39,261 nt of DNA from the NCBI GenBank assembly GCA_016931595.1, contig JAFGEN010000294.1, positions 1 to 39,261 on the forward strand, in the 5' to 3' direction. The DNA comes from Candidatus Aminicenantota bacterium (GTDB taxonomy: Bacteria; Acidobacteriota; Aminicenantia; Aminicenantales; UBA4085). The translations under genes and the position numbers were made by a program. The notes below the pieces were generated by a model. The model did no database searches and was not told where the DNA came from. It saw nothing but the letters and a program-made list of their open reading frames with translations. Positions 19,582-28,235 of the stretch are shown here, piece by piece (position 1 is the first letter of the stretch; the number at the start of each line of letters is the position of its first letter).

Positions 19582-21162
19582 TCAAGGACGTTGGGGAAAA
19601 TCATCCCAGGCGCTCCCCAGCCCCGTGAGCAAGGCCGCGTACATCGCGATCCCCAGGCGGAGGTTTCCGATCCTCAAGTTTTCGTTCGGGGAGTGCTGGT
19701 TGTTGTCGTGATTGGCGATGGGGAAGAGGGCGATGGGAAGGCCGAGGATCCGGTCGAAAAGCTCCATCGGGATACTCCCGCCGAGAGCCGGCATGACGAT
19801 GATCGACCCGCCCGAGGCGGGTTCGAGGGTGTGGACGAGGGCTTGGGAAAACGGCGCATCGAGCGGCGCCCGGTAGGCGGGATACCTGCCCTCCCATTCT
19901 AAAAGAACGAGCCGCGGCATTCGGCGTTTCATTTCCGCGTCGGGCGGTTCATGGACGACCGTCCAGCCCAACCCGGTCAAATGCGACTCGACGAGAGTCC
20001 GGACCCGTTCAGGCTTCTGGTCGGCGACGAGACGGAAATCGAACGAAGCTCGGGCTTCGGAGGGAACTGCGTTGGGTGCCTTGGCTCCCACGGCCCCGGA
20101 GGCCAGGCCGCGGACATTGAGGGCCGGGCGCAAAATGAGCTCCTCGAGCCGGGCCCCGGCGCCCTCGCTCCAGCCCAGGTCGAATTCGGCAAGAAGGCCG
20201 GTTTCGACCCGTGGAATTCCGGCCAGGGCATTCCGGTCGGCCTCGGTGAGCGGCCGGACGTCGTCGTAGAATCCGGGGACCAGAATTTTTCCTTCGGGAT
20301 TGCGCAGAGAGGCGATCAGACCGGCCAGTTGGGCCGCGGGATTCGGGGCCCAGTTCCCGTAATGGCCGCTGTGGAGGCCATGGTTGGGGCCGAATACGGT
20401 CATCTCCAAGCCCATGACTCCCCGGGCACCGAAGACCACCTGCGGTTGGCGCGTTTGATGGGCCGGTCCGTCGCAGAGGATCAGGCCGTCGGCCTGGAAA
20501 AGATCCTTATGGGCCGCGAGGATTGTTTCGAGGTGCGGTGAGCCGGCCTCCTCCTCGCCCTCGAAGAGCGTCTTGATATTGACCGAGAGGGCCCCTCCGG
20601 AGGCTTTCACCCGGTCCAGGGCGGCCATGAAGGCCACGATCGTTCCTTTATCGTCGCTTGCGCCCCGGCCGTAGAGAAACCAGTCGTCCCCCTCGGCCCC
20701 GGGCGGAAGTTGGTCCAAGGAAACCGCGGGCGCACCGGACTCGAGTGTTCCCGAGCGGAGGACCGCCGTCCATGGATCGCTCGCCCAACGCTCCGGCTCG
20801 ACGGGTTGTCCGTCGTAATGGGCGTAGATAAGGAGTGTCCGCGTCGCACCCGGAGCGGCCAGCTCGCCGTAGACGACCGGAGGAGCGCCCGCTTCCTCGA
20901 TGAGACGGGTTTGGATGCCCCGCTTCTCCATCATCGCGGCCAGGCGCTCGGCGTTTTTCCGAATGTTGACCGTGTCGGAGGCGACGCATGGAATGGATAG
21001 AAACTCGGCCAACTCGGCCAGCCCGGGCTCGGCCGGTACGGCGGCCGGCTCGGGAACAGCCGATTCCCGGCATCCGGTAGAAACGAGCAGGAGGATGCCG
21101 CAGAGAGCCGGCCACACCGGGTACCGATGCATAAATGGACGATTCATCGTCGAACGGGTCAT
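19582..21162 (-). CDS. M20-family metallopeptidase lipoprotein
   Basis: A 526-residue zinc peptidase related to carnosinase/dipeptidase and ArgE/DapE enzymes. The N-terminus is a lipoprotein signal (hydrophobic CGILLLVSTGC, with the Cys as the lipidation site), so it acts in the periplasm. Metal and catalytic residues are visible in LLIYAHYDGQP (His and Asp), YGRGASDDKG (bridging Asp) and FEGEEEAGSP (catalytic Glu pair). The lid-domain His is in HGLHSGHYGN. The C-terminal HSPNEN supplies the last metal ligand. GGAG lies 6 bases before the chosen ATG; a TTG 18 bases upstream is less likely. It is separated from pcnB by a structured gap and precedes the smaller kinase. Substrate unknown; a dipeptidase role is typical. 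Confidence 0.9.
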   Translation of the reverse strand: MTRSTMNRPFMHRYPVWPALCGILLLVSTGCRESAVPEPAAVPAEPGLAELAEFLSIPCVASDTVNIRKNAERLAAMMEKRGIQTRLIEEAGAPPVVYGELAAPGATRTLLIYAHYDGQPVEPERWASDPWTAVLRSGTLESGAPAVSLDQLPPGAEGDDWFLYGRGASDDKGTIVAFMAALDRVKASGGALSVNIKTLFEGEEEAGSPHLETILAAHKDLFQADGLILCDGPAHQTRQPQVVFGARGVMGLEMTVFGPNHGLHSGHYGNWAPNPAAQLAGLIASLRNPEGKILVPGFYDDVRPLTEADRNALAGIPRVETGLLAEFDLGWSEGAGARLEELILRPALNVRGLASGAVGAKAPNAVPSEARASFDFRLVADQKPERVRTLVESHLTGLGWTVVHEPPDAEMKRRMPRLVLLEWEGRYPAYRAPLDAPFSQALVHTLEPASGGSIIVMPALGGSIPMELFDRILGLPIALFPIANHDNNQHSPNENLRIGNLRLGIAMYAALLTGLGSAWDDFPQRP

Positions 21163-21198
21163 GTTGATCTCCGATCCCAAAAAGAGTCGGTTATCTCT

Positions 21199-21242
21199 CC
21201 GCCGCGAGGCCGCGGCGGTCTTCCCCCTAAAACAGGGGGAAG
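21199..21242. terminator. Two tandem hairpins between pcnB and the peptidase gene
   Basis: First stem: CCGCCGCG (21199-21206) with CGCGGCGG (21211-21218), 4-base loop. Second stem: CTTCCCCCT (21220-21228) with AGGGGGAAG (21234-21242), 5-base loop. Both are perfect and adjacent. No T-tract follows immediately; on the minus strand a CTTTTT lies about 14 bases further on. They could terminate the pcnB transcript or fold in the leader of the peptidase mRNA. Confidence 0.5.
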
Positions 21243-21319
21243 CGATAGCCCCGCAAACATTGTAATGAGATTCATCGAAAAAATGAAATCCAATAAGAAG
21301 CGAAGCGGCGTTCGAGCGG

Positions 21320-22573
21320 TCAATTTTGGGGCGGCCGCGGCGTTCGGCGCCGGCGGCGGGGCCGCCGTCTTTTTGTCTTTTCCGGCTGTGCTGTCTCCCC
21401 GCCGGGTTGGGGATGGCCGAAAAGCTCGCGCGGGACGTCGTCCGGTCCGGGCAGAACGCCCCGCTCGATCAGCCAATAAACACGGAAGGCGGAGGAAAAC
21501 AGGGCTTGGCGCCCCAGGGAGAGACTCGGCCGGTTGAGCCGGAACGCTTTCCCGATCCGGGCAATGAGCGTCAGGAGGTGAACGACATCCGCGCGCATCT
21601 TCTTGGGGAACACGGCCTGGGTTCCGGCGCTTTCGAAAGCCCGGTCCAGAATCGGACTCATGTCTCCCTCTTTCCCGTTAAAAAAAGACTCAGCCCAAGG
21701 CCAGAAAAATAGGGCGTACATTTCCTCCCTGATCAGGGCGGCCCCGTCTTTCTGGACCCGGTCCTTGACGTCGAGAAGGCCGCGGAGGCGGTTATAGAGA
21801 ACGTCATCGTTCTCGAAATCCTCACCGAATCCGCCCAGGATGTGGCGGAGGAGGCCGTGGGCTCGAAGGGCGTCCACGACCGGCCGGGTCTTTTCAACGA
21901 ACTCCTTGTTGAGTTCCTCGTAAAGCCGGGCCGCAGCGCATTTCCCCAGCAAGGGGGAGAAGGCCGGGATCGCCCGGGCCGTTTCCTCCTCGAGCGTGAA
22001 GCCGAGCCGGGCGGCATAGCGGACGACCCGCCAGATGCGGACCGGGTCTTCGGTATAGCGGACCGCGGGGTCGCCGATGATCCGGACGCGGCGGGCGGCC
22101 AGGTCTTCAACCCCCCCGGCATAATCGATGACTTCCCCCGTTTGGGCGTCGTAATAAAGGGCGTTGATCGTCACATCCCGCCGGAAGGAGTCCTCCCGAG
22201 GCGTTCCGTACAGAAGCTCGGGCGGGACTCGTTCGCCCGGCGCGGGGGCCTCTTCTCCGGTCAGGTCGCGCCGGAAGGTGGCCACCTCGATGATTTTATT
22301 GCCGGGGAAGTGGACGTGGGCCAGCCGAAAGCGGCGGCCGATAATGAAGACGTTGGCGAAACGCTTCTTGATCTGTCCCGGCCTGGCGTCGGTGACGATG
22401 TCGAAATCCTTCGGCTTTCGTCCGAGGAGGAGGTCCCGGACCGCCCCGCCGCAGAGATAGGCGAGGAAGCCCATCCGGTTGAGGCGGGCGATAATTTTCA
22501 GGGCGTCCGGGTCCACGTCCTCGCGCTTGAGGCAGTGTTCGGACGCCGACAAGACGCGGATTGTCACGGTCAT
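21320..22573 (-). CDS. pcnB: Poly(A) polymerase / tRNA nucleotidyltransferase family protein (PcnB-like)
   Basis: A 417-residue class II nucleotidyltransferase. The catalytic motif GGAVRDLLLGRKPKDFDIVT carries the metal-binding Asp pair (DFD). IIGRRFRLAHVHF follows, the form typical of bacterial poly(A) polymerases rather than CCA-adding enzymes. DVTINALYYD and a RNA/nucleotide-binding region (EDPVRIWRVVRYAARLGF) complete the head and neck. The C-terminus ends in a strongly basic tail (KTKRRRPRRRRR), probably for RNA binding. The ATG overlaps the stop of the glycosidase gene (ATGA). CCA addition cannot be fully excluded without biochemical data. Confidence 0.85.
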   Translation of the reverse strand: MTVTIRVLSASEHCLKREDVDPDALKIIARLNRMGFLAYLCGGAVRDLLLGRKPKDFDIVTDARPGQIKKRFANVFIIGRRFRLAHVHFPGNKIIEVATFRRDLTGEEAPAPGERVPPELLYGTPREDSFRRDVTINALYYDAQTGEVIDYAGGVEDLAARRVRIIGDPAVRYTEDPVRIWRVVRYAARLGFTLEEETARAIPAFSPLLGKCAAARLYEELNKEFVEKTRPVVDALRAHGLLRHILGGFGEDFENDDVLYNRLRGLLDVKDRVQKDGAALIREEMYALFFWPWAESFFNGKEGDMSPILDRAFESAGTQAVFPKKMRADVVHLLTLIARIGKAFRLNRPSLSLGRQALFSSAFRVYWLIERGVLPGPDDVPRELFGHPQPGGETAQPEKTKRRRPRRRRRTPRPPQN

Positions 22574-24222
22574 GGGTTTGATTTCCTTTGGGAAAAATTG
22601 AATCCCCGGACGGTCAGAACGTGCGGAGAGAAGTCGGTTTCCAGGACCAGGAGCGTCTCTTCCCGAATGCGTTCGACCTCAAACGGCGCTGCCCGTCCGT
22701 CCAGGAGAACAACGAGGCCGGCCTTGCCCGGCGGCTCCGGGAGAAGAAGACGGAGACGGCCGGGACGCCGGACCGAGCTTTCAAAACGGAAGGTGAGGCG
22801 GCCCCGCTCCGGATCCCAGGCGGATTCGTATGCGACGGAAACATCCGCCGCCGGAAGACGGAAAAAAACCTTGGCGCCGTCTTTTCCCAGGCGAGGTTCC
22901 AGGTTGCAGGAGTTCCGGGTCAGGCGGATGCCGAAATACCCTTCCGCGGCGGCCAGGGCCAGGCTGCCGGCGCTCCCGGTGAACGCGGAACTGCCGCGGC
23001 CGCTTCCGTCGGGCGCGTTCCATTCGTGCAGACCGCCCGCGGCCAGGTTTTTTCGAGCGATCGCGATCAGGGCGGCCCTGGCTTCGGCCGAAAATCCCCG
23101 GTCGAACATCGCCCGGATCAACTTTCCGGCGAACCAGTCCCAAAGGCCGCCGTTCTGGTATTCGTAGGGATCGTCGACCATCGGATGCTTGAACGTGCCC
23201 CGGGGATAGGGAGGAAGAAGGACCGCTCCGATGGTCGGCATTCGGAAGGATGACTGGCGGTCGAGAGCCGTCCGGATGATCCGGGCCGCCTTGGTTTCGC
23301 CTGCCAGTCCGGAAAGTATCGCCTCCGTGTTGCCCCCCAGGGCGAACATCTCGTCCTCGTCGAAACCGTGGCGGAGGGAATCCAAATGGATGTGGACGCG
23401 ATAGAATCCGCGGTCTTCCTGCCAGAGGAGGCGATCTGCGGCCGACCGGACATCCTCGGCCCGGCCCATCCAGAACCCGGCCCGCACGGTCCGGCCTTCG
23501 CCCTGTAGGAGCCCGGCCAGGGCCCGGGCCGCCCCGTAGAACATGCTCTGGTCGTAGATGTCGCAGGTCCAATGAGTGTCCGCGTCGACATAGACGGCGG
23601 TCCGGTCGGAGTCCTCCAGGCCGACATCTCCCCAATCGGCGGTGTGGGCGCCCTTGATCAATCCCCGCCCGGCCTCAAACCGGTTGTTCAGGACGAAGGC
23701 CAGGGCGGAATCCAGCCGGTCCAGGATCGTCCGGCCGTCGATTTTTTTCCCCAGCCACTCGGGGCCGATGATCCGCACGGCCTGTTCGGCGGCCAGGACC
23801 ATGGATGCTTCCTGGTCGGTCTCGGTCGTATTCTTGTCGATGCTTCTCCGGACATCGACCCAGTCGGGAAGGCCGCCGTCGGGTCCCTGAAAGGACAGAA
23901 TCTCCTCGAGCCCAGAGACAAGCGAATCCCTGGAATCGTAATACTTGGCCGCGGGGAGGATCGTGGCCAGGTCCCGGATCCAAACTTGGGGATAAAGGCT
24001 CCCGGCCGAAAAGCCTTCGACCCGGCCGGTCTTCCCGGGGAACGCGACGCGGTTTCGGCCAAGCGTCGCCCGGACAAGGCGCCAAAGCGGCTGGAGCTCG
24101 GGAATGCTCGAGCGGAACGTCGTCGTCCTCGGAACGGGATCCTCCGGGGCGGCAAGGGCTGAAAGAACCAGGACCGTCCCGGCGATCTTCGGGAGCCGCC
24201 GCCGTCTGTCCGGGTTCAGCAT
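22570..24222 (-). CDS. Six-hairpin glycosidase-like exported protein
   Basis: A 550-residue protein with an N-terminal signal-like segment (RRRRLPKIAG, then VLVLSALA). An alpha/alpha-barrel catalytic domain resembles amylo-alpha-1,6-glucosidases and other six-hairpin glycosidases. Recognisable pieces are YPQVWIRDLATILPA, GGLPDWVDV, DTHWTCDIYDQSMFYGAARA, GGNTEAILSG and YEYQNGGLWDWFAGKLIRA. The acidic residues in these blocks are candidate catalytic residues. A beta-rich C-terminal domain of about 100 residues follows. The ATG overlaps the hypE stop by 7 bases, and the stop overlaps the pcnB start. The family and substrate cannot be fixed by eye. Its place among hydrogenase maturation genes is unexplained. 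Confidence 0.72.
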   Translation of the reverse strand: MLNPDRRRRLPKIAGTVLVLSALAAPEDPVPRTTTFRSSIPELQPLWRLVRATLGRNRVAFPGKTGRVEGFSAGSLYPQVWIRDLATILPAAKYYDSRDSLVSGLEEILSFQGPDGGLPDWVDVRRSIDKNTTETDQEASMVLAAEQAVRIIGPEWLGKKIDGRTILDRLDSALAFVLNNRFEAGRGLIKGAHTADWGDVGLEDSDRTAVYVDADTHWTCDIYDQSMFYGAARALAGLLQGEGRTVRAGFWMGRAEDVRSAADRLLWQEDRGFYRVHIHLDSLRHGFDEDEMFALGGNTEAILSGLAGETKAARIIRTALDRQSSFRMPTIGAVLLPPYPRGTFKHPMVDDPYEYQNGGLWDWFAGKLIRAMFDRGFSAEARAALIAIARKNLAAGGLHEWNAPDGSGRGSSAFTGSAGSLALAAAEGYFGIRLTRNSCNLEPRLGKDGAKVFFRLPAADVSVAYESAWDPERGRLTFRFESSVRRPGRLRLLLPEPPGKAGLVVLLDGRAAPFEVERIREETLLVLETDFSPHVLTVRGFNFSQRKSNP

Positions 24223-25202
24223 ATCCGGGGAAGCAGTTCCGAGGTGAGGGGCTCGAGCAGGCGCAGGCCTCCGCTTTGCGTCCGAAGGAGAAGCTCGCCC
24301 GGCCGGCCGACCGTCTTTTCCGCCCGGCCGATGACCGCCGCCCTTCGCCCTCCGGGATGGCGGCGGATGGTTTCCAGGACGCCTGTCGCCCGGTTTTCCG
24401 GAACGGCCAGGACAGCACGGCCCTCGCAGGCCAGGAAGAGTGGGTCGATGCCCAGCAGCCCGGCCGCCGACCTGGCCGCGGTCGATAAAGGGATATCCTT
24501 CTCTTCGATGAGCAGGGGGCAGGGGACATCGGCGGCCAGCTCTGAGAGGATGGTGGCCAGACCGCCGCGGGTAATGTCGCGCATCCAGCGGACGCCCTTC
24601 TTCCACAGGGGAAGCAGGAATGTCAGCGGAGCGCAGTCGCTTTTAACCGGATTCTCGAATCCAAACTCGCCCCGGGCGGCCAGGATGGCCAGGCTGTGTT
24701 CGCCCAGGGTGCCGGTGAGGATGAGCTTGTCCCCCGGCCGGACGGACTTCGGTTTCGGCGCGGCGACGACCCGACCGATTCCCGATGTGTTGATGTACAG
24801 GCCGTCGCCCTGGCCGCGGCGGACGACCTTGGTATCGCCGGTGACGATGAGGACGCCGGCCCGATCGGCGGCTTTTCTGATCGTCCGAAGGATGCGCTCG
24901 AGAGCGGCGGTTTCCAGGCCTTCCTCGATGATCAGGGCCAGCGAGAGGAAGAGAGGCTCGGCCCCGGAAACGACGAGGTCGTTGACCGTGCCGTTGACCG
25001 CCAGGTCGCCGATGTTCCCGCCGGGAAAAAAAATCGGGTCGACGACGTAGCTGTCGGTCGTAAAGGCGAGTTTTCCGGGCAGGAGGGCGGAGTCCAGGAG
25101 GGGGGCTAGGCGGGCGTTCCCGAAGATCGGCAGAATCGTCCGGGAGATGAAATCGCGCATCGTCTTTCCGCCGCCGCCCAGCTCCAGGCTGATTTTTTCC
25201 AT
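24216..25202 (-). CDS. hypE: Hydrogenase maturation factor HypE
   Basis: A 328-residue PurM/AIR-synthase-like protein. HypE dehydrates the thiocarboxamide on its C-terminal Cys to a thiocyanate, the source of the CN ligands of [NiFe]-hydrogenase. The start ELGGGGKTMRDFI, the ATP-binding segment FTTDSYVVDPIFFPGGNIG and MRDITRGGLATIL are all family motifs, and the protein ends in the required PRIC, with the modified Cys as last residue. Length is normal. The ATG is 5 bases after the hypD stop. No hypF (carbamoyl donor) is present in the window. Confidence 0.97.
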   Translation of the reverse strand: MEKISLELGGGGKTMRDFISRTILPIFGNARLAPLLDSALLPGKLAFTTDSYVVDPIFFPGGNIGDLAVNGTVNDLVVSGAEPLFLSLALIIEEGLETAALERILRTIRKAADRAGVLIVTGDTKVVRRGQGDGLYINTSGIGRVVAAPKPKSVRPGDKLILTGTLGEHSLAILAARGEFGFENPVKSDCAPLTFLLPLWKKGVRWMRDITRGGLATILSELAADVPCPLLIEEKDIPLSTAARSAAGLLGIDPLFLACEGRAVLAVPENRATGVLETIRRHPGGRRAAVIGRAEKTVGRPGELLLRTQSGGLRLLEPLTSELLPRIC

Positions 25203-25207
25203 GGGTT

Positions 25208-26335
25208 TCAGGGCGTCCTTTTCGCGGCCCGAAGGGGGCCGCGGTATTTGTGATGGACCAGGCAGGCTCCTTCGAGCGAAACCATGCACGGGCCCCTCGG
25301 ATGGTCGGGGGTGCACATCCGTCCGAACAAAGCGCATTGAGGAGGGGAGATCACGCCGCGCAAAACGTCTCCGCAGCGGCAGCCCGGCGCATCTGAAGCA
25401 TCCCCGGCCGGGTGGAGGCCGTACTTGACCGCGGCGTCGACCGCGGAGGAGCGCGGCTTGAAGCGAAGGCCGCTTTGCGGGATCAGCCCCAGCCCCCGCC
25501 AGACGGCGTCGGCCGGCTCGAGTTCGGAATCCATCACCTCGCGCGCGGCCGGATTCCCCTCTGTCCGGACGACGCGGGGGTAGGCGTTATCCACCCGGGG
25601 CCGGTCGTCGCGGATCTGTTCCAGGATGGAACGGACGGCCAGGAGAATGTCGGCCGGTTCGAAGCCGGCGACCGCTCCGGGAAGGCCGAATTCCCGGGCG
25701 ACGAAGGCATACGGAGCGAGGCCGATGATCGCGCTCACGTGGCCGGGGTAGAGGAATCCGGAGATCCGGGCTTCCCCCGACGTCAGGATGGCCCGAAGCG
25801 GGGGAGGAATGGTCCAAAACGCCGTCAGGACGGAAAAACGGGTCCGTTTTTCGGCCATGGCCCTCTTGGCCGTCACCACGATCGCCGGGATCGTCGTCTC
25901 GAATCCGGCCCCGAAGAAAACCACATCCCGGCCGGTGTTGCGGCGGGCCAGGTCGAGGGCTTCGGCCGGAGAATAGACGATTTTCACGGCCGAGCCCGGG
26001 GCGGGGACCGCGGTCTGAAGCGACCCGATCCGGGTGGGAATCCGGGTCATATCTCCGAACGTGGCCAAGACGAAATTCTCCCGTCCGGTGACCAGCCCGA
26101 TGGCCGCTTCGTGAAATCCGTCCGGTGTGATGCAGACGGGGCAGCCCGGCCCCGAAACCATCTCCACGCCGGCTCCTCGCAGAAGATTCTTGAGACCATG
26201 ACGATGGATCGCCATGGTATGCGTCCCGCAGACTTCCATCAAGCGGACCGGTTTGGAGGTTTTTGCGGCCAAGGCGGCGATTTCGGCCAGCAATCCGGCC
26301 GTCACCCGGCGGTCATGATATAAATCGGTCGTCAT
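25208..26335 (-). CDS. hypD: Hydrogenase maturation factor HypD
   Basis: A 375-residue iron-sulfur protein that, with HypC, forms the scaffold on which the Fe(CN)2CO unit is built. Key motifs are MEVCGTHTMAIHRHGL with the redox-active Cys, VSGPGCPVCITP and FFGAGFETTIPA. The C-terminal Cys-rich region GCRCGDVLRG and CALFGRMCTPDHPRGPCMV ligates the [4Fe-4S] cluster. The start lies inside the 3' end of hypC (23-base overlap), indicating translational coupling. Length agrees with the family. Confidence 0.97.
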   Translation of the reverse strand: MTTDLYHDRRVTAGLLAEIAALAAKTSKPVRLMEVCGTHTMAIHRHGLKNLLRGAGVEMVSGPGCPVCITPDGFHEAAIGLVTGRENFVLATFGDMTRIPTRIGSLQTAVPAPGSAVKIVYSPAEALDLARRNTGRDVVFFGAGFETTIPAIVVTAKRAMAEKRTRFSVLTAFWTIPPPLRAILTSGEARISGFLYPGHVSAIIGLAPYAFVAREFGLPGAVAGFEPADILLAVRSILEQIRDDRPRVDNAYPRVVRTEGNPAAREVMDSELEPADAVWRGLGLIPQSGLRFKPRSSAVDAAVKYGLHPAGDASDAPGCRCGDVLRGVISPPQCALFGRMCTPDHPRGPCMVSLEGACLVHHKYRGPLRAAKRTP

Positions 26336-26558
26336 CGGACGCTTTCTGGACCTCCCGCAGCATGGCCAGGGTTTCCCGGGCTTCCTTCTCGTCCAGGCGG
26401 GAGATGGCGAAACCCGCGTGGACGATGACCCAGTCTCCGACCCGGATGTCCTTGAGCAGGGCGAAATTCGCCCCAATTTTCGTCCCCATATAATCCACTT
26501 TTCCGGTATCGTCCGAGGAGTCGAGAGCGATGACGCGGACGGGAATGGCCAGGCACAT
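26313..26558 (-). CDS. hypC: Hydrogenase maturation chaperone HypC
   Basis: An 81-residue OB-fold chaperone. The N-terminus is MCLAIPVRV, where Cys2 binds the iron and the hydrogenase large-subunit precursor. DYMGTKIGANFALLKDIRVG and DWVIVHAGFAISRLDEKEA are the standard following motifs. AGAGGTG lies just before the ATG. It is the first gene of the hypC-hypD-hypE-glycosidase-pcnB series and is divergent from uppS. On the minus strand a TATCCT (26581-26586) could be the -10, though the -35 is poor. Confidence 0.96.
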   Translation of the reverse strand: MCLAIPVRVIALDSSDDTGKVDYMGTKIGANFALLKDIRVGDWVIVHAGFAISRLDEKEARETLAMLREVQKASDDDRFIS

Positions 26559-26613
26559 GTTCACCTCTTTGGAAGGACATAGGATACCAGAACCCGGCCT
26601 TCGAATCCACGTG

Positions 26614-26642
26614 TGGACGGGCGGCCGGGGCTCCGCTATACT
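26614..26642 (+). promoter_or_regulatory. Promoter of uppS, probably giving a leaderless mRNA
   Basis: -35 TGGACG (26614-26619), 17-base spacer, -10 TATACT (26637-26642). The ATG of uppS begins only 7 positions after the end of the -10, where transcription would start, and no Shine-Dalgarno sequence can fit. The same geometry is seen at ispG. Confidence 0.55.
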
Positions 26643-26648
26643 ACTCCC

Positions 26649-27416
26649 ATGCTCAAAGGCCTGGAAGGCTGGCTCGCGGATGGAAGCGAAGAAGCCCGTC
26701 TGGCTGCCCGCCTGATTGCGGACCGGATGCCCCGTCATGTGGCCGTGATCATGGACGGCAACGGCCGTTGGGCCGGCGAGCGCGGCCTGCCCCGGACGGA
26801 GGGACACAAGGCCGCGGCAGCGTCGGTCCGGGAAATCGTTGAAACGGGGGCCCGTTTGGGTCTGGAGGTTCTCTCTTTATTTGCCTTTTCCACGGAGAAC
26901 TGGAAGCGCCCGGCCGGAGAAATCAGGATGCTGATGAATCTCCTGGAGGATTTTCTGGGGAAAGAGGCCTGCCTCCTCGTTGAAAACGACCTTCGATTGC
27001 GGGTTTTGGGGGACAAGGAGAAGCTCCCGGGCAGCCTCCGGAAAGCCCTTGAGAGGGTCGAGCAGGACACCCGGAAGAATACTCGGATGACGGTCGGATT
27101 GGCCCTCAACTACGGCGGCCGGGCCGATATTGTCGCCGCCGTCCGCCGGATCCTGGCCGAGGGCCTGATCAAACCCCGGGATCTCGATGAAGCCTCCTTC
27201 GCCCGGCACCTGGACACGGCCGGCCTGCCCGACCCCGACCTGCTGATCCGGACGAGCGGAGAGTCGCGGATCTCCAATTTTTTCCTCTGGCAAATCGCTT
27301 ATGCCGAAATTTGGATCACGAAAACATACTGGCCCGATTTCCGAAAAATCCATTTGTTCCAGGCCTTGCTCGACTACCAGGGGCGGGAGCGCCGATTTGG
27401 CGAGGCCAAAGTTTAA
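26649..27416 (+). CDS. uppS: Isoprenyl transferase (undecaprenyl diphosphate synthase)
   Basis: A 255-residue cis-prenyltransferase that extends farnesyl diphosphate with isopentenyl diphosphate to the C55 carrier lipid for peptidoglycan and O-antigen. The catalytic block HVAVIMDGNGRWA contains the essential Asp; LSLFAFSTENWKRP and the C-terminal LLIRTSGESRISNFFLWQ are diagnostic. Normal length. A -10 box sits 6 bases before the ATG and no ribosome-binding site is visible. First gene of uppS-cdsA-dxr-rseP, an order conserved in many bacteria. It is separated from cdsA by 3 bases. Confidence 0.96.
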   Translation: MLKGLEGWLADGSEEARLAARLIADRMPRHVAVIMDGNGRWAGERGLPRTEGHKAAAASVREIVETGARLGLEVLSLFAFSTENWKRPAGEIRMLMNLLEDFLGKEACLLVENDLRLRVLGDKEKLPGSLRKALERVEQDTRKNTRMTVGLALNYGGRADIVAAVRRILAEGLIKPRDLDEASFARHLDTAGLPDPDLLIRTSGESRISNFFLWQIAYAEIWITKTYWPDFRKIHLFQALLDYQGRERRFGEAKV

Positions 27417-27419
27417 CCC

Positions 27420-28235
27420 ATGAACATCGCGAAGAGACTAGCGACCGCCGCGGTCATGCTTTCGCTCGTTTTCGCAGTCTTGTTCTTTGGTTCTCCCTGG
27501 GTGGTGTTCCTGTTTCTTCAGCTGGCCGTCGTCGGCTGCCTCGTCGAGTTCTACAACCTCGCCCGAAGGCGAAAGCTTCATCCCCGAACCGGGCCCGGGA
27601 TCCTGATGGCCCTGTTGATCGGCGCCTCGTTCATCGTCCCGGGATTGTCCCTGGGATTGTGTCTGTTTGCCGGACTTCTCCTTATGGGTTTCTATTATGT
27701 AGCCGTCACCCGGACGGTCGAGTCGGCCGTTCAGGTGACGGAGTCGATCGCGGTGACGGTCTTCGGCGCGGTTTACGTCGGCCTGACCCTGAATTTCTTC
27801 CTTCCCCTCCGCCAAGAGTTCGGCGTTTCGGCCGTACTTTTTCTCATGGCCGTCATCTTTCTGGGGGATACGGGGGCGTTTTTAATCGGCAAGGCGGTCG
27901 GGCGCCGCAAGATGACCCCGATCGCAAGTCCCCATAAGACCTGGGAAGGCGCCGTCGGCGGCTGGGTCACGGCCGCATTCAGCGCCTGGGCCGCCCAGGC
28001 CGTTTTCCTTCCCCGGGCCGACGCTCTTTCCGCGGTCGGAGTCGGCCTGGCCGTTTCCCTCGTCGCCCAAGTCAGCGACCCTCTGGAATCACTCTTTAAA
28101 AGGGCGGCCGGAGTCAAGGATTCCTCCAACGCCCTGCCCGGGCATGGAGGCATTCTGGACCGGGTCGACAGCCTGATTTTCGCCGCCCCGTTGTATTATT
28201 TCCTGCTCCGCTATCTCTGGAATCCGGGCGGATGA
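27420..28235 (+). CDS. cdsA: Phosphatidate cytidylyltransferase
   Basis: A 271-residue polytopic inner-membrane enzyme that makes CDP-diacylglycerol from phosphatidate and CTP. Hydrophobic segments fill most of the N-terminal two thirds (for example SLVFAVLFFGSPWVVFLFLQ). The conserved cytoplasmic loop has SPHKTWEGAVGG. The C-terminal signature DPLESLFKRAAGVKDSSN leads into LPGHGGILDRVDSL, which carries the metal-binding Asp residues. Its stop overlaps the dxr start (ATGA). Confidence 0.95.
   Translation: MNIAKRLATAAVMLSLVFAVLFFGSPWVVFLFLQLAVVGCLVEFYNLARRRKLHPRTGPGILMALLIGASFIVPGLSLGLCLFAGLLLMGFYYVAVTRTVESAVQVTESIAVTVFGAVYVGLTLNFFLPLRQEFGVSAVLFLMAVIFLGDTGAFLIGKAVGRRKMTPIASPHKTWEGAVGGWVTAAFSAWAAQAVFLPRADALSAVGVGLAVSLVAQVSDPLESLFKRAAGVKDSSNALPGHGGILDRVDSLIFAAPLYYFLLRYLWNPGG

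Noticed and set aside
21320-22573. Assignment of pcnB as a CCA-adding enzyme
   Set aside because: The GRRFRLAHV motif after the catalytic block and the basic tail favour poly(A) polymerase, although this is not absolute.
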